64,000 nucleotides of DNA from Serpentinimonas maccroryi (GCF_000828915.1 NZ_AP014569.1:930001-994000), one strand, 5' to 3'; shown: positions 8,808 through 18,702, counted from the stretch's first letter. Notes: generated by a model not told the origin, from the letters alone. Numbers and translations are program-made.

Positions 8808-11030
8808 ATGACCGAGGACGCGCACACCCCAACCCCTTTCCCCGAAGCGCTGCTGCACGCCGTGGCGGCCCTGCCGGGCTTGCCGGGGGTTTATCGATTT
8901 TTTGACGCCGCCGGTGCGCTGCTCTACGTGGGCAAGGCGCGGCATCTGAAAAAGCGCGTGTCCAGCTACTTCAGCCGCCGCCACGATGGCACGCGCATAG
9001 GCCACATGGTGGGCCAGATCGCGCGCCTTGAGAGCACCGTGGTGCGTTCCGAGGCCGAGGCGCTGCTGCTCGAAAACAACCTGATCAAGGCCAGCCAGCC
9101 GCGCTACAACATTTTGTTCCGCGACGACAAGAGCTACCCCTACCTGCGCTTGGGCAGCGGCGTGGGGCGCACGGCGGGCTCGCCAGGCATCGCAGGCAGG
9201 GTGCGCAATGTGGGCGCGCTGGCGGCAGCGCCAGCCGCAACAGCCGCAACAGCAGCAGCGCAACCACCGCTCGAAGCGGCGCAGCCGCAGGCCTTCCCGC
9301 GCCTGTCGTACTACCGCGGCGCCGTGGACGGGCGCGGTCAGTACTTTGGCCCCTACCCAAACGGCTGGGCGGTGAAGCAGACCATCGAGCTGCTGCAAAA
9401 GGTGTTCAGGCTGCGCACTTGCGAAGACACGGTGTTTATGCACCGCAGCCGCCCCTGCCTGCTGTACCAGATCCGGCGCTGCAGCGGCCCGTGCGTGGGG
9501 CTGGTGAGCGCCGCCGACTACGCGCGCGATGCGCAAGACGCCGCCGCCTTTCTGCGCGGCCAAACCGACACCTTGCTGACGGCGCTGGAGCAACGCATGC
9601 AAGCGCACGCCGAACAACTGGCGTTTGAACAAGCGGCCCAGGTGCGCGACCAGATCGGCAGCCTCGCGCAAATGCTGCAGCAGCAGGCGATGGAGAACGT
9701 GCGCGACCAAGAAGCCGATATTTTGGCCGTGAAAGTGCAGGGTGGGCGCGCTTGCGTCAACCTAGCGATGGTGCGCGGTGGCCGCCATCTGGGCGACCGG
9801 CCTTTTTTTCCGGCGCAGGTGGCCGACGGGGCGCTGCTGGCCAGCGTGGAGGAGGGCGCCGATGAAGGCCCAGATGAAGGCGCGCAAGCAAATGAAGGCA
9901 AGCAGATATGGGCTGATAAAGCGGCAGATAAAGTGGCAGATGGAGGCACAGATGGGGACGCAGAGACTGTCAAAGAATCTAGCCTAGGGCTGATGATCGA
10001 TGCACCGACCGCTGGGCACACGCTGGATGCACACGATGCCGCCGCTGCGCCAGCACCCAGTCTAGAAACCCGGGTGCTCGAGGCCTTCATCGCCCAGCAT
10101 TACAGCGCCCACCCGCCGCCGCCGCTGCTGGTGCTGGGGGCGCCAGTGAGCGCGCACCTGCTCGATTTGCTCGGCCAAGCCAGCGCGCACAAGCTGCATG
10201 CGGTGTGGCAGCCGCGCGAGCAGCGCCGCGCTTGGCTCGAGATGGCGCAGCAAAACGCGGCGCTGCAGCTGGCGCGTTTGTTGTCCGAGGAAGGCTCGCA
10301 GCAGGCGCGCACGCGCGCGCTGGCGCAGGCGCTCGATCTGCCCGACGAGGCGCTGGAGCGCTTGCGCATCGAGTGCTTCGACGTCTCGCACAGCGCGGGC
10401 GAGGCCACCATGGCCGCGTGCGTGGTGTTCGAGGGCCACAAGATGCAAAGCGCCCAGTACCGGCGCTACGCGATCGAGGGCATCACGCCCGGCGACGACT
10501 ACGCCGCCATGCGCCAGGTGCTGCTGCGCCGGTACGGCAAGCTGGCTGCAGCCCAAGAACCCGAAACCAGCGCTGGCCCACGCTGGCCCGATGTGGTGCT
10601 GATCGACGGCGGTGCCGGGCAGGTGGCCGTGGCGCGTCAGGTGTTCGAGCAGTTCGGGGCCGATGTGGGCCGCATCGTCGGCGTGGAAAAGGGCGCCGGG
10701 CGCAAAGTCGGGCTCGAGGAACTGGTGTTTGCCGACGGCCGCGACAAAATCGCCCTCGGGGCCGATTCGGCTGCGCTCATGCTGGTGGCGCAAATCCGCG
10801 ACGAGGCGCACCGCTTTGCCCTCACCGGCATGCGCGCCCAGCGCACGCGCACCCGCACCGGTGGCAGCCAGCTCGAAGACATCCCCGGCGTCGGCCCCAA
10901 GCGGCGCGCGCGGTTGCTGCAACGATTTGGCGGTTTGCGTGGCGTGGCGGCGGCCAGCGTGGCCGATCTGGCCGGCGTCGAGGGCATTTCGACCGAGCTG
11001 GCGCAACAAATCTACAAGGCTTTGCGCTGA
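8808..11030 (+). CDS. uvrC: excinuclease ABC subunit C with two low-complexity insertions
   Basis: Nuclease subunit of UvrABC nucleotide excision repair, making the 3' and 5' incisions around a lesion. Order of parts in 740 residues: GIY-YIG domain ([18 protein letters not shown], about 20-100); cysteine-containing region ([20 protein letters not shown]); UVR motif near 265-290; RNase H-like nuclease ([21 protein letters not shown] and [13 protein letters not shown]); and tandem helix-hairpin-helix ([21 protein letters not shown]). Typical UvrC is about 610 residues. The excess is an Ala-rich insert at about 116-155 and an acidic Ala/Asp/Glu-rich insert at about 340-420. ATG 8808 is preferred over a longer frame that overlaps the earP promoter region. 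Confidence 0.96.
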   Translation: MTEDAHTPTPFPEALLHAVAALPGLPGVYRFFDAAGALLYVGKARHLKKRVSSYFSRRHDGTRIGHMVGQIARLESTVVRSEAEALLLENNLIKASQPRYNILFRDDKSYPYLRLGSGVGRTAGSPGIAGRVRNVGALAAAPAATAATAAAQPPLEAAQPQAFPRLSYYRGAVDGRGQYFGPYPNGWAVKQTIELLQKVFRLRTCEDTVFMHRSRPCLLYQIRRCSGPCVGLVSAADYARDAQDAAAFLRGQTDTLLTALEQRMQAHAEQLAFEQAAQVRDQIGSLAQMLQQQAMENVRDQEADILAVKVQGGRACVNLAMVRGGRHLGDRPFFPAQVADGALLASVEEGADEGPDEGAQANEGKQIWADKAADKVADGGTDGDAETVKESSLGLMIDAPTAGHTLDAHDAAAAPAPSLETRVLEAFIAQHYSAHPPPPLLVLGAPVSAHLLDLLGQASAHKLHAVWQPREQRRAWLEMAQQNAALQLARLLSEEGSQQARTRALAQALDLPDEALERLRIECFDVSHSAGEATMAACVVFEGHKMQSAQYRRYAIEGITPGDDYAAMRQVLLRRYGKLAAAQEPETSAGPRWPDVVLIDGGAGQVAVARQVFEQFGADVGRIVGVEKGAGRKVGLEELVFADGRDKIALGADSAALMLVAQIRDEAHRFALTGMRAQRTRTRTGGSQLEDIPGVGPKRRARLLQRFGGLRGVAAASVADLAGVEGISTELAQQIYKALR

Positions 11031-11073
11031 ACGGCGCGGCAGAATCCGGACAAACCCTCGCATAATCAGGCCC

Positions 11074-11643
11074 ATGTTTTTTAACCTGCCTACTTCGCTC
11101 ACTTGGGCGCGCATCGTCTCCATCCCCGTGATCGTGGCGGTGTTTTACTGGCCCGGGCTGGAGCAGAGCACGCAAAATCTGGTCGGCACGGTGCTGTTTG
11201 TGCTGTTTGCGCTCACCGACTGGGCCGACGGCTACCTGGCGCGCCGGCTCAACCAGACCTCGGCCTTCGGTGCTTTTCTGGACCCGGTGGCCGACAAGAT
11301 TTTGGTCTGCGCCTGCCTGCTGGTGCTGGTGCACCTAGATCGGGCCGATGTGTTTGTGGCGCTGATCATCATCGGCCGCGAGATCGCCATTTCGGCGCTG
11401 CGCGAGTGGATGGCGATCATCGGCGCCACCCGCAGCGTGGCGGTGCACGCGGTGGGCAAGCTCAAAACCGCGGTGCAGATGATCGCGATCCCGTTTTTGC
11501 TCTACGACGCCACGCTCTTTGGCCTGATCGACACCCGGCTTTGGGGCACGGTGTTGCTGTGGATTTCGGCCATTCTCACGGTCTGGTCGATGGTTTACTA
11601 CCTGATCAAAGCGCTGCCCGAAATCCGCGCCAAGTCGCGTTAA
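11074..11643 (+). CDS. pgsA: CDP-diacylglycerol--glycerol-3-phosphate 3-phosphatidyltransferase
   Basis: A 189-residue membrane enzyme that makes phosphatidylglycerophosphate, the first committed step to phosphatidylglycerol and cardiolipin. The CDP-alcohol phosphatidyltransferase signature DG..AR(8)G...D...D is seen as DGYLARRLNQTSAFGAFLDP followed by VADK. The N-terminus NLPTSLTWARIVSIPVIV is standard for PgsA. It starts 43 nt after uvrC, a common neighbourhood in proteobacteria. Four to five membrane helices. Confidence 0.95.
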   Translation: MFFNLPTSLTWARIVSIPVIVAVFYWPGLEQSTQNLVGTVLFVLFALTDWADGYLARRLNQTSAFGAFLDPVADKILVCACLLVLVHLDRADVFVALIIIGREIAISALREWMAIIGATRSVAVHAVGKLKTAVQMIAIPFLLYDATLFGLIDTRLWGTVLLWISAILTVWSMVYYLIKALPEIRAKSR

Positions 11644-11698
11644 AACAGCGCCCCTTTCGCACCCATATCGCACCCCTATCGCGCTGCAGCGCTCACCC

Positions 11699-12649
11699 AT
11701 GCTCGGCCGCACGCCCCAGACGCCCCACGACGCTTGGTTGCGCGCCATGCCGTGGGTGTTTGTGCTGATCTGGAGCACCGGCTTCATCGTGGCGCGCTAC
11801 GGCATGCCGCACGCCCCGCCGATGACCTTTCTGGCTTGGCGCTATGCCTTGTCGATCGCCCTGTTTTTGCTCTGGGTCTGGTGGGCGCGGGTGGCGTGGC
11901 CGCGCAGCCGTTCGCAATGGGGGCACTTGGCGGTGCTGGGGCTGCTGATGCACGCCGGCTACTTGGGCGGCGTGTGGGCGGCGGTGAAGGCCGGCATGGG
12001 CGCGGGGCTGGTGGCGCTGCTGGTAGGGCTGCAGCCGGTGCTCACCGCCATCTGGTTGTCGGCCTTTGCCGCCTCGACCGGTTTGGCCGTGACGCGGCGC
12101 CAGTGGCTCGGGTTGCTGCTGGGCTTGGCCGGGCTGGTGCTGGTGTTGTGGCACCAGTTCGTGCCCCCAGATGCGCAGGCGGCCGTGGGCGCAGCCACGG
12201 GCCAGATCGGCGCCACCTGGTTCAACGTCGGTTTGGCCGTATGCGCGCTGCTGAGCATCACCGCCGGCACCTTGTACCAAAAACGCTACGTGCAGCCCTG
12301 CGACGTGCGCAGCGCCAACACGGTGCAGCTGCTGGCGGCCTTTGCCGTCACGCTGCCGCTGGCGCTGCTCGAGCCCGGCGGCATGAACTGGAACGCCGAA
12401 CTGGCCGGGGCGCTGGCGTGGTCGGTGCTGGCGCTCACGCTGGGGGCCAGCTCGCTGCTCTATCTGCTGATCCAGCGCGGCGCCGCGGCCTCGGTGGCCA
12501 GCCTGATGTACCTGGTGCCGCCGTGCACCGCCGTGCTGGCTTGGCTGCTGTTCGACGAGCCCATCACCGCCCTGACCGTGGCCGGCGTGGCGCTGACTGC
12601 GCTTGGCGTCAGCCTGGTGGTGCGCAGCCCCGCACAAGTCAAAGCCTGA
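11699..12649 (+). CDS. EamA/DMT-family membrane exporter
   Basis: A 316-residue drug/metabolite transporter with ten predicted helices forming two EamA repeats. It starts with FVLIWSTGFIVARYG, the usual DMT first helix, and ends with the second repeat motif VPPCTAVLAWLLFDEPITALTVAGVALTALG. Such proteins export amino acids, metabolites or drugs; the substrate is not predictable. It follows pgsA by 55 nt. Starts further in (the M at residue 17) are possible. Confidence 0.88.
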   Translation: MLGRTPQTPHDAWLRAMPWVFVLIWSTGFIVARYGMPHAPPMTFLAWRYALSIALFLLWVWWARVAWPRSRSQWGHLAVLGLLMHAGYLGGVWAAVKAGMGAGLVALLVGLQPVLTAIWLSAFAASTGLAVTRRQWLGLLLGLAGLVLVLWHQFVPPDAQAAVGAATGQIGATWFNVGLAVCALLSITAGTLYQKRYVQPCDVRSANTVQLLAAFAVTLPLALLEPGGMNWNAELAGALAWSVLALTLGASSLLYLLIQRGAAASVASLMYLVPPCTAVLAWLLFDEPITALTVAGVALTALGVSLVVRSPAQVKA

Positions 12650-12774
12650 TCGCCAAAGCCTGATACTTGGATACTTGGCCAATCCAACCCGGCTCAGGCA
12701 CCCAGCCCAGCGCCAATCTCAACGATTCCGGCCTCTTATTGTCCCCCACCGACCCCACCCTAGGAGCCGCCCCC

Positions 12775-13866
12775 ATGAAAACGCACCGCATCGCCGTCGT
12801 CGCTGGCGACGGCATCGGCCTAGAAGTCATGCCCGAAGGGCTGCGCGCGCTCGAAGCGGCCGCCAGCCGCTTCGGCATCGGCTTGCAGTTCGACCATTTC
12901 GATTTCGCCTGCTGGCCCTACTACGAGCGCCACGGCCAGATGCTGCCCGACGACTGGAAAGAGCAGATCGGCAGCCACGACGCGATCTATTTTGGCGCCG
13001 TCGGCTGGCCCGAGAAAATCCCCGACCACATCTCGCTCTGGGGCTCGCTGTTGCGTTTTAGGCGCGAGTTCGATCAGTACGTAAACCTGCGCCCGGCGCG
13101 CCTGCTGCCCGGCATGAGCGCGCCCCTGCGCCGCCGCGACGGCACACCCTACGCCCCGGGCGAGATCGATATGTGGATCGTGCGCGAAAACACCGAGGGC
13201 GAATACTCGAGCGTCGGTGGGCGCATGTTTGAGGGCAGCGAGCGCGAAATCGTGCTGCAAGAAACCGTGATGAGCCGCCACGGCGTCGATCGGGTGCTGC
13301 GCTTTGCCTTCGAGCTGGCGCAGAGCCGCCCCAAGCAGCACCTCACCAGCGCCACCAAGAGCAACGGCATCGCCATCACCATGCCCTACTGGGACGAGCG
13401 CGTGGCGGCCATGGCGCGCCAGTACCCCGGCGTGCACGTGGATCAGTTCCACATCGACATCCTGTGCGCCCATTTCGTGCAGCGCCCCGACTGCTTCGAC
13501 GTGGTGGTGGCGAGCAACCTGTTTGGCGACATCCTGAGCGACCTCGGGCCCGCCTGCACCGGCACCATCGGCGTGGCGCCCAGCGCCAACCTGAATCCCG
13601 AGCGCCGCCACCCCTCGCTGTTCGAGCCGGTGCACGGCTCGGCCCCCGACATCGCCGGCCGCGGCATCGCCAACCCGATCGGCCAGATCTGGTGCGGGGC
13701 CATGATGCTCGATTTTCTGGGCCACCGCAAGGCGCACGACGCGCTGCTGCAAGCCATCGAAACCGTGCTGGCTTCGGGAGGCGACGCGCCACGCACCCCC
13801 GACCTCGGCGGCCGCGCCAGCACCGCCGACTTGGGGCGGGCGATCGCCGAGGTGGTCGGCGCATGA
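12775..13866 (+). CDS. ttuC: tartrate / D-malate dehydrogenase (isocitrate dehydrogenase family)
   Basis: A 363-residue NAD-dependent beta-decarboxylating dehydrogenase. AVVAGDGIGLEVMPEGLRAL at the N-terminus, MWIVRENTEGEYSSVGGR near residue 135, and SNLFGDILSDLGPACTGTIG plus EPVHGSAPDIAGRGIANPIG in the C-terminal half mark the family. The tract HDAIYFGAVGWPEKIPDHISLWG is characteristic of the tartrate/D-malate group rather than LeuB or Icd. Its likely products are oxaloglycolate-derived compounds or pyruvate. A good Shine-Dalgarno (AGGAG, 8-9 nt spacing) supports ATG 12775. The stop overlaps the following pabB-pabC fusion by 4 nt, an unusual pairing of catabolic and folate genes. Confidence 0.88.
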   Translation: MKTHRIAVVAGDGIGLEVMPEGLRALEAAASRFGIGLQFDHFDFACWPYYERHGQMLPDDWKEQIGSHDAIYFGAVGWPEKIPDHISLWGSLLRFRREFDQYVNLRPARLLPGMSAPLRRRDGTPYAPGEIDMWIVRENTEGEYSSVGGRMFEGSEREIVLQETVMSRHGVDRVLRFAFELAQSRPKQHLTSATKSNGIAITMPYWDERVAAMARQYPGVHVDQFHIDILCAHFVQRPDCFDVVVASNLFGDILSDLGPACTGTIGVAPSANLNPERRHPSLFEPVHGSAPDIAGRGIANPIGQIWCGAMMLDFLGHRKAHDALLQAIETVLASGGDAPRTPDLGGRASTADLGRAIAEVVGA

Positions 13867-15794
13867 GCGCAGCCCCGGCGGCTCCGGAAGCCCCGGCAGC
13901 CCAGACAGCGCTTCCAGCCCCCGGCGCCGGCCCGCAGTCGGTCTTTGCCCTGCTCGACGACTGCGAGGCCAGCGCCGCGCAACCCAGCAGCCGGCTCTAC
14001 ACCGGCTTCGTGCGCGAGCACGTCTGCACCGATGCGACCGACCGCGCCGCGCTGGACGCCCTGTGGGCTGCCGTGGCGCAAGACCAGCGTGCCGGTTTGC
14101 ACGCGCTGCTGCTGGCCGACTACGAATGGGGCGAGGCCTTGGTGCTCGGCCAGCCCTCGGCGGCCTATCCGGGTGCGGCGCTGCGCTTGCTCATGTTCAG
14201 CCACCTGCAGCGGCTCGCGCGCGAGCAAGTCGATGCCTGGCTGCAGAGCTGGCCCGGCTCTGATGCCGGCGGCGGCACGCTGGCACTGCAAGAGAGCGTC
14301 GATGAAGCGGGTTTTGCTGCCGCCATCGAGCGCATCCACGCCGCCATCCGCGCCGGCGAGACCTACCAGGTCAATTACACCTACCGCTTGCAGGGCCAGG
14401 CCTGGGGCGAACCGGTGGCGCTGTACGCGGCCTTGCGCGCGCGCCAACCGGTGCCCTTTGGCGCGCTGCTGCGCTTGCCCGACGACCGCTGGCTGCTTTC
14501 CTGCTCGCCCGAGCTGTTTTTGCGCCAGCAGCACGGGGTCTTGAGCGCGCGGCCCATGAAGGGCACGGCCGCGCGCATCCTTGCACCAGAATGCGACACA
14601 GACATCGATGGCGTGGGCGACCGCGAGGCCGACCTCGCCAGCGCCCGCAATCTGCAAGCCGACTGCAAGAACCAAGCCGAAAACGTGATGATCGTGGACT
14701 TGCTGCGCAACGACATCGGGCGCATCGCGCTCACCGGCAGCGTGCAGGTGCCGGCTCTGTTCGAGATCGAATCCTACGCCACCGTGCACCAGATGACCTC
14801 CACCGTGCAGGCCCGGCTGCGGCCTGAGGTCGGCTGGCCCGAGTTGCTGCGCGCCACCTTCCCCTGTGGATCGGTGACCGGCGCGCCCAAGCACCGCACC
14901 CTGCAGCTCATCCGCGCCTTAGAGAGCACGCCGCGCGGCCCCTACTGCGGCGCCATCGGCTGGCTCGACGCCGCGCCAGCAGGCCAGCGCGTGGGCGACT
15001 TCTGCCTCTCGGTGGCCATCCGCACGCTCACGCTCGGGCCGCCGCACCAAGGATTGAGGCCGCTCAGCCTAGGGGTAGGGGCGGGCATCGTGCACGACAG
15101 CGTGGCCGCCGACGAGCTGGCCGAATGCCGCCTCAAAGCCCGCTTCCTCACCAGTCTAGACCCCGGCGTTGATTTGTTCGAGACCATGCTGCACCTTCCC
15201 GGTTGCGGCTTGCAGCATCTGGCGCTGCATCTGGCGCGCTTGGCGGCCAGCGCGCGGGCGCTGGGTTTCGCCTTCGACCCCGACGCGGCCCAGGCGCTTT
15301 TGCGCCAGCGCGCGGCCGAGCTGCCCACCGATGGCCCGGCGCGGGTGCGGCTGGCGCTGTCGCACAGCGGCCGGCTCAGCCTTGCGCACGCTCCTTTGGC
15401 TGCGCTGCCGCCCGGTGTCGTGACGCTGCGGCTGCACCCCGAGCCGCTGCCGCTGCACAACCCGCTGGCCGCGCACAAAACCACGCGCCGCAGCCACTAC
15501 GACGCCGGCATCCGCGCCGCCGAGCGCGAGGGCGCCTTCGACAGCCTGTTTTTCAACACCGCCGACGAGCTGCTCGAGGGCGGGCGCAGCAACGTTTTTT
15601 TGCGCTTGGGCGGCCGCTGGTTCACCCCGCCCGTATCTGGCGGCGCCTTGCCCGGCATCCAGCGCAGCTTGCTGCTCGCCGACCCCGCTTGGGCCGCCAG
15701 CGAGGCCCGCCTGACGCGGGCCGACCTGCAACGCGCCGAGGCCATCGTGGTGTGCAATGCGCTGCGCGGCGTGCTGCCGGCGCGTTTGCTATAG
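13863..15794 (+). CDS. pabB: aminodeoxychorismate synthase component I fused to aminodeoxychorismate lyase
   Basis: A 643-residue bifunctional enzyme for p-aminobenzoate synthesis in the folate pathway. Residues 1 to about 430 are PabB. AGETYQVNYTYRLQG, the RPMKGTAAR motif with the PabB-type lysine, ADCKNQAENVMIVDLLRNDIGR and FPCGSVTGAPKHRTLQLI are all present. Residues about 435-643 are a PabC-like PLP fold IV lyase, with DLFETMLHLPG, AHKTTRRSHYDAG (PLP lysine) and FFNTADELLEGGRSNVFLR. The partner glutaminase PabA is not in the window. Such fusions are frequent in Burkholderiales. ATG 13863 overlaps the ttuC stop. Confidence 0.93.
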   Translation: MSAAPAAPEAPAAQTALPAPGAGPQSVFALLDDCEASAAQPSSRLYTGFVREHVCTDATDRAALDALWAAVAQDQRAGLHALLLADYEWGEALVLGQPSAAYPGAALRLLMFSHLQRLAREQVDAWLQSWPGSDAGGGTLALQESVDEAGFAAAIERIHAAIRAGETYQVNYTYRLQGQAWGEPVALYAALRARQPVPFGALLRLPDDRWLLSCSPELFLRQQHGVLSARPMKGTAARILAPECDTDIDGVGDREADLASARNLQADCKNQAENVMIVDLLRNDIGRIALTGSVQVPALFEIESYATVHQMTSTVQARLRPEVGWPELLRATFPCGSVTGAPKHRTLQLIRALESTPRGPYCGAIGWLDAAPAGQRVGDFCLSVAIRTLTLGPPHQGLRPLSLGVGAGIVHDSVAADELAECRLKARFLTSLDPGVDLFETMLHLPGCGLQHLALHLARLAASARALGFAFDPDAAQALLRQRAAELPTDGPARVRLALSHSGRLSLAHAPLAALPPGVVTLRLHPEPLPLHNPLAAHKTTRRSHYDAGIRAAEREGAFDSLFFNTADELLEGGRSNVFLRLGGRWFTPPVSGGALPGIQRSLLLADPAWAASEARLTRADLQRAEAIVVCNALRGVLPARLL

Positions 15795-15921
15795 CGCATC
15801 AGAGCGCGCCCGTGCAAGCGCCCCAGAAAACGAATCTTGAGCCCCGGTTACAATGCGCCAGCCATTTCAGCCCAGCGCGCCTTCCCCGGTGCGTTCGGCT
15901 AACATCAGGGGTTTCCCGGTG

Positions 15922-15997
15922 GGGTGCTTAGCTCAGTTGGTAGAGCGGCGCCCTTACAAGGCGTAGGTCGGCGGTTCGAACCCGTCAGCACCCACCA
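15922..15997 (+). tRNA. tRNA-Val (anticodon UAC)
   Basis: A 76 nt tRNA with acceptor GGGTGCT pairing AGCACCC, D-loop AGCTCAGTTGGTAGAGC, anticodon stem GCGCC/GGCGT around loop CTTACAA (anticodon TAC), T-arm GGCGGTTCGAACCCGTC, and an encoded CCA at 15995-15997. It precedes ppiD. Confidence 0.96.
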
Positions 15998-16056
15998 CCC
16001 ACCAGCCCCATGCCGATGAGCCCGGCATTCATTCCCACGTTGCAGGCAGCGCCCAC

Positions 16057-18003
16057 ATGTTTGATTTTTTTCGCAACAACATCAAGTTCCTGATGGCGGT
16101 TCTGATGTTGCTGATCATCCCGGCCTTCGTGCTCGTCGGGGTCGAGGGTTATGGGCAACTGGGCGCTGACCCCAACGCCGTGGCGCGCGTCGGCGGCACC
16201 GACATCACGCGCGAGCAGTGGGAAGAGCGGCACCGCAACCAGATCGATCGACTGCTGGAGCAAACGCCGGGCCTGCAGCGCGCCCAGCTCGACACCGAGG
16301 CCAGCCGCTTTGCCACGCTCGAGCGCATGATCGACGAGCAACTGGTGGCCCTGGCGGCCCAAGATGCCCGTTTTCTGGTCACCGACCAGCAGCTCGCTGC
16401 CACACTGGCGCAAGACCCCACCATCGCCCAGCTGCGCCGCCCCGACGGCACGCTCGATCTGGAGCGCTACCGCCAAATCTTGGCCATGCAGGGCCTGACA
16501 CCCGAGCAATTCGAGCAATCGGTGCGCGCCGACCTGATCCGCCGCCAGTTGCTCGAGGGCTTGGCCGTGACCGCTTTCGCCCCCCCGAAGCTGGCCGAAC
16601 AGGCCTTGCAGCCATTTTTCCAGCGCCGCGAAATCCAGTTCACGGTGTTCCGGCCTGATGACTTCCGCGCCGGCGTCGCCCTCACCGAGGCCGACCTGCA
16701 GGCCTTCCACACCCAGAATCCGAACCTGTTTCAGTCGGCCGAACAAGTCGATGTCGAATACCTGGTGCTCGACCTAGCCGCGGTGGCGCGGGGCATCGCC
16801 ATCAGCGAAGCCGATCTGCGCGCGCACTACGAGCAAACCCGCGCCCAGCTCGCCGCCAAAGAAGAGCGCCGCGCCAGCCACATCCTGCTCACGCTCGAGC
16901 CGGGCGCCAGCCCCGAACAGCTTGCCCAAGTGCGCGCCCGCGCCGAAGAGCTGCTGGCCCAGGTGCGCCTCAACCCGGCCCGTTTTGCCGAACTCGCGCG
17001 CGCGCACTCGCAAGACCCCGGCTCTGCCGCCAGGGGGGGCGATTTGGGCTTTTTTGCCCGTGGCGCCATGGTGCCGCCGTTTGAGCAGGCGGTGTTTGCG
17101 CTGCAGCGCGGCGCCATTTCAGACTTGGTGCAGACCGATTTCGGCTTTCACATCATCCAGTTGCTCGAGGTGCGCCAGCCGGCCGCCGAGCCCTTCGAGG
17201 CCGTGCGCGAGCGCCTCGCGACCGAGCTGCGCCAGCAACAGGCGCAGCTGCGCTTTGCCCAAGCCGCCGAAACCTTTTCCAACTTGGTCTATGAGCAAGC
17301 CGATTCCTTGGCGCCCGCCGCGCAGGCGCTGGGCCTGACCGTCAACCGCGCCCAAGCGGTGGTGCGCCGCGGCCCCCAGCCCGCCGGGCTTGCTCCCGCC
17401 TTGACCCATCCCGAGCTGCTGCAGGCCCTGTTTGCCAGCGACGCGCTCACGCTCAGGCGCAACACCGAAGCGATCGAGGTTCAGGCCGGGCAACAGCTGG
17501 TGTCAGCAAGGGTGCTCGCGCACCGGCCCGCGCAGCTGCAGCCCCTAGACGCCGTGCGCCCACAAGTCCGCGAACTGCTGCTGCAGCGCCGCGCGCTGGA
17601 TGCCGCGCGCACCGAAGGGCAAGCCCGCTTGGCGGCCTGGCGCCAAGCCCCGGAAGCGGCCCAAGGCCGGCTGTCACCCGCCGTGGCCCTGTCGCGCACC
17701 GAACCGCAAGGCGCGCCCGCCGAGGTGCTGCGCGCCGTGCTGAGTGCCGCCGCCCCAGCATCCGCCGATGCCCCGACTTGGGTAGGCGTCGATATGGGCC
17801 CCGACGGCTACGCCGTGATCCGCATCAACCGCGTGCTCGAGCGCGAGGCACCCGACGCGGTGCGCGCCGGGCTGGAGCGCAACCAGCTCGCCGACCTGTG
17901 GGCACAAGCCGAAACCCAAGCCTACCTGCGGCATTTGCGCACGCGCTTCGAAGTCGAAATTTTGCAGCCACGCCCCACCGCCGAAACCGCCGCCGCGTCC
18001 TGA
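16057..18003 (+). CDS. ppiD: periplasmic peptidyl-prolyl isomerase/chaperone PpiD
   Basis: A 648-residue inner-membrane-anchored chaperone that helps fold outer membrane and secreted proteins. The N-terminal helix ([19 protein letters not shown]) anchors it, with the rest in the periplasm. It is followed by a SurA-N-like region with [14 protein letters not shown] and a parvulin rotamase domain at about residues 265-365 ([13 protein letters not shown] to [11 protein letters not shown]). A C-terminal coiled, Gln/Ala/Arg-rich chaperone region follows. Length matches PpiD. It lies between tRNA-Val and tRNA-His. Confidence 0.93.
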   Translation: MFDFFRNNIKFLMAVLMLLIIPAFVLVGVEGYGQLGADPNAVARVGGTDITREQWEERHRNQIDRLLEQTPGLQRAQLDTEASRFATLERMIDEQLVALAAQDARFLVTDQQLAATLAQDPTIAQLRRPDGTLDLERYRQILAMQGLTPEQFEQSVRADLIRRQLLEGLAVTAFAPPKLAEQALQPFFQRREIQFTVFRPDDFRAGVALTEADLQAFHTQNPNLFQSAEQVDVEYLVLDLAAVARGIAISEADLRAHYEQTRAQLAAKEERRASHILLTLEPGASPEQLAQVRARAEELLAQVRLNPARFAELARAHSQDPGSAARGGDLGFFARGAMVPPFEQAVFALQRGAISDLVQTDFGFHIIQLLEVRQPAAEPFEAVRERLATELRQQQAQLRFAQAAETFSNLVYEQADSLAPAAQALGLTVNRAQAVVRRGPQPAGLAPALTHPELLQALFASDALTLRRNTEAIEVQAGQQLVSARVLAHRPAQLQPLDAVRPQVRELLLQRRALDAARTEGQARLAAWRQAPEAAQGRLSPAVALSRTEPQGAPAEVLRAVLSAAAPASADAPTWVGVDMGPDGYAVIRINRVLEREAPDAVRAGLERNQLADLWAQAETQAYLRHLRTRFEVEILQPRPTAETAAAS

Positions 18004-18011
18004 ATCAGGGG

Positions 18012-18017
18012 TATAAT
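18012..18017 (+). promoter_or_regulatory. -10 element of the tRNA-His promoter
   Basis: A perfect TATAAT lies 11 nt before the tRNA-His 5' end (G-1 at 18029), immediately after the ppiD stop. No clear -35 is seen because the upstream bases are ppiD coding sequence. Confidence 0.65.
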
Positions 18018-18028
18018 CTAAGGCTTGC

Positions 18029-18105
18029 GGTGGCTGTAGCTCAGTTGGTAGAGTCCAGGATTGTGATTCCTGTCGTCGTGGGTTCGAGTCCCATCAGCCA
18101 CCCCA
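18029..18105 (+). tRNA. tRNA-His (anticodon GUG)
   Basis: A 77 nt tRNA. The extra G-1 (18029) pairs with C73 (18102), the tRNA-His hallmark. Acceptor GTGGCTG pairs CAGCCAC; the anticodon stem CAGGA/TCCTG encloses TTGTGAT (anticodon GTG); the T-arm is GTGGGTTCGAGTCCCAT; CCA is encoded at 18103-18105. Its 3' end is repeated at 19612-19634 and looks like an integration site. Confidence 0.96.
18081..18103 (+). repeat. attL-like copy: 3' end of tRNA-His
   Basis: This 23 bp segment (GGTTCGAGTCCCATCAGCCA plus CCC) recurs in direct orientation at 19612-19634 with one mismatch (G to T). tRNA 3' ends are standard targets of tyrosine integrases. The intact tRNA side corresponds to attL. Confidence 0.6.
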
Positions 18106-18118
18106 AAAACGCTTATAA

Positions 18119-18144
18119 AAACGAGGACCTTACGGTCCTCGTTT
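18119..18144. terminator. bidirectional intrinsic terminator after tRNA-His and the Fic remnant
   Basis: A perfect 11 bp stem (AAACGAGGACC / GGTCCTCGTTT) with loop TTAC. On the - strand the stem is followed by a T-rich run (GTTTTTAT), ideal for ending the Fic remnant transcript. On the + strand GTTTCGTTTC follows, which can end tRNA-His transcription. Confidence 0.85.
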
Positions 18145-18148
18145 CGTT

Positions 18149-18702
18149 TCAGGGGCGATCCTTAATCAGACCGTTGCTGTTGTCCGCTGAAGGATCGATT
18201 TGGTAGCCGCGCCGCCGCTCGAATTCGCGGTACTGACGGGAGACTTCAGCGTCCGTGTAGTTGCCTGCGACGGCATCGTCCGACCCTTTGCCGTCGAGGC
18301 CCGGCAAACCGCCGAGCATGCCGCCCCAAGCTTCGCGTTCCTGGTTCTCACCAACGAAGGGCAGCAGGTAGGCGTCCAGGATGCCTTTGCCCGGCGTAGC
18401 GATCTCGGTGCTTAATGCGGTCAGGAAGTCTGACTTACTCGTGCGGTGCCATTCGATGCAGAAGCCGGCCCGATGGCATAACTCGGTGTGGACCACCAGC
18501 ATGGTGCGGCCGTTGCCATCCAGACGGCGAGGAAGTCTTCATAGCGCAAGGCACTTCGCCGTTTCGCCAAGTATGCGATGGCTTCGTCCAGACTGACCCG
18601 GAACATCTGGTGTTCCAGTTCCTGGACGATCTGCGGATCCTTCTCGGCGAACTTGTTTCGCAGGTGGCCGGACGTCTCGAAATCCTTGAACGGATCAAAC
18701 AC
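18149..18702 (-). pseudogene. Fic/DOC family gene with internal deletion removing the HPF part of the active site
   Basis: The first part (GTG 18702 to about 18525) reads MFDPFKDFETSGHLRNKF through RRSALRYEDFLAV. It is the N-terminus of a Fic AMP-transferase-like protein. It then shifts frame directly into DGNGRTMLVVHTELCHRAGF, the second half of the Fic motif HPF..GNGR, and continues to ERRRGYQIDPS. The segment that normally lies between, including HPF, is missing and the two halves are out of frame. The break is near 18520-18525. Fic proteins modify targets with AMP from ATP and often act as toxins; this copy cannot make the active site. It overlaps the upstream AbiEi-like gene by 8 nt. Confidence 0.82.

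Noticed and set aside
13443-14894. 483-codon open frame opposite ttuC and pabB
   Set aside because: Shadow of two real genes with conserved motifs; no family signature.
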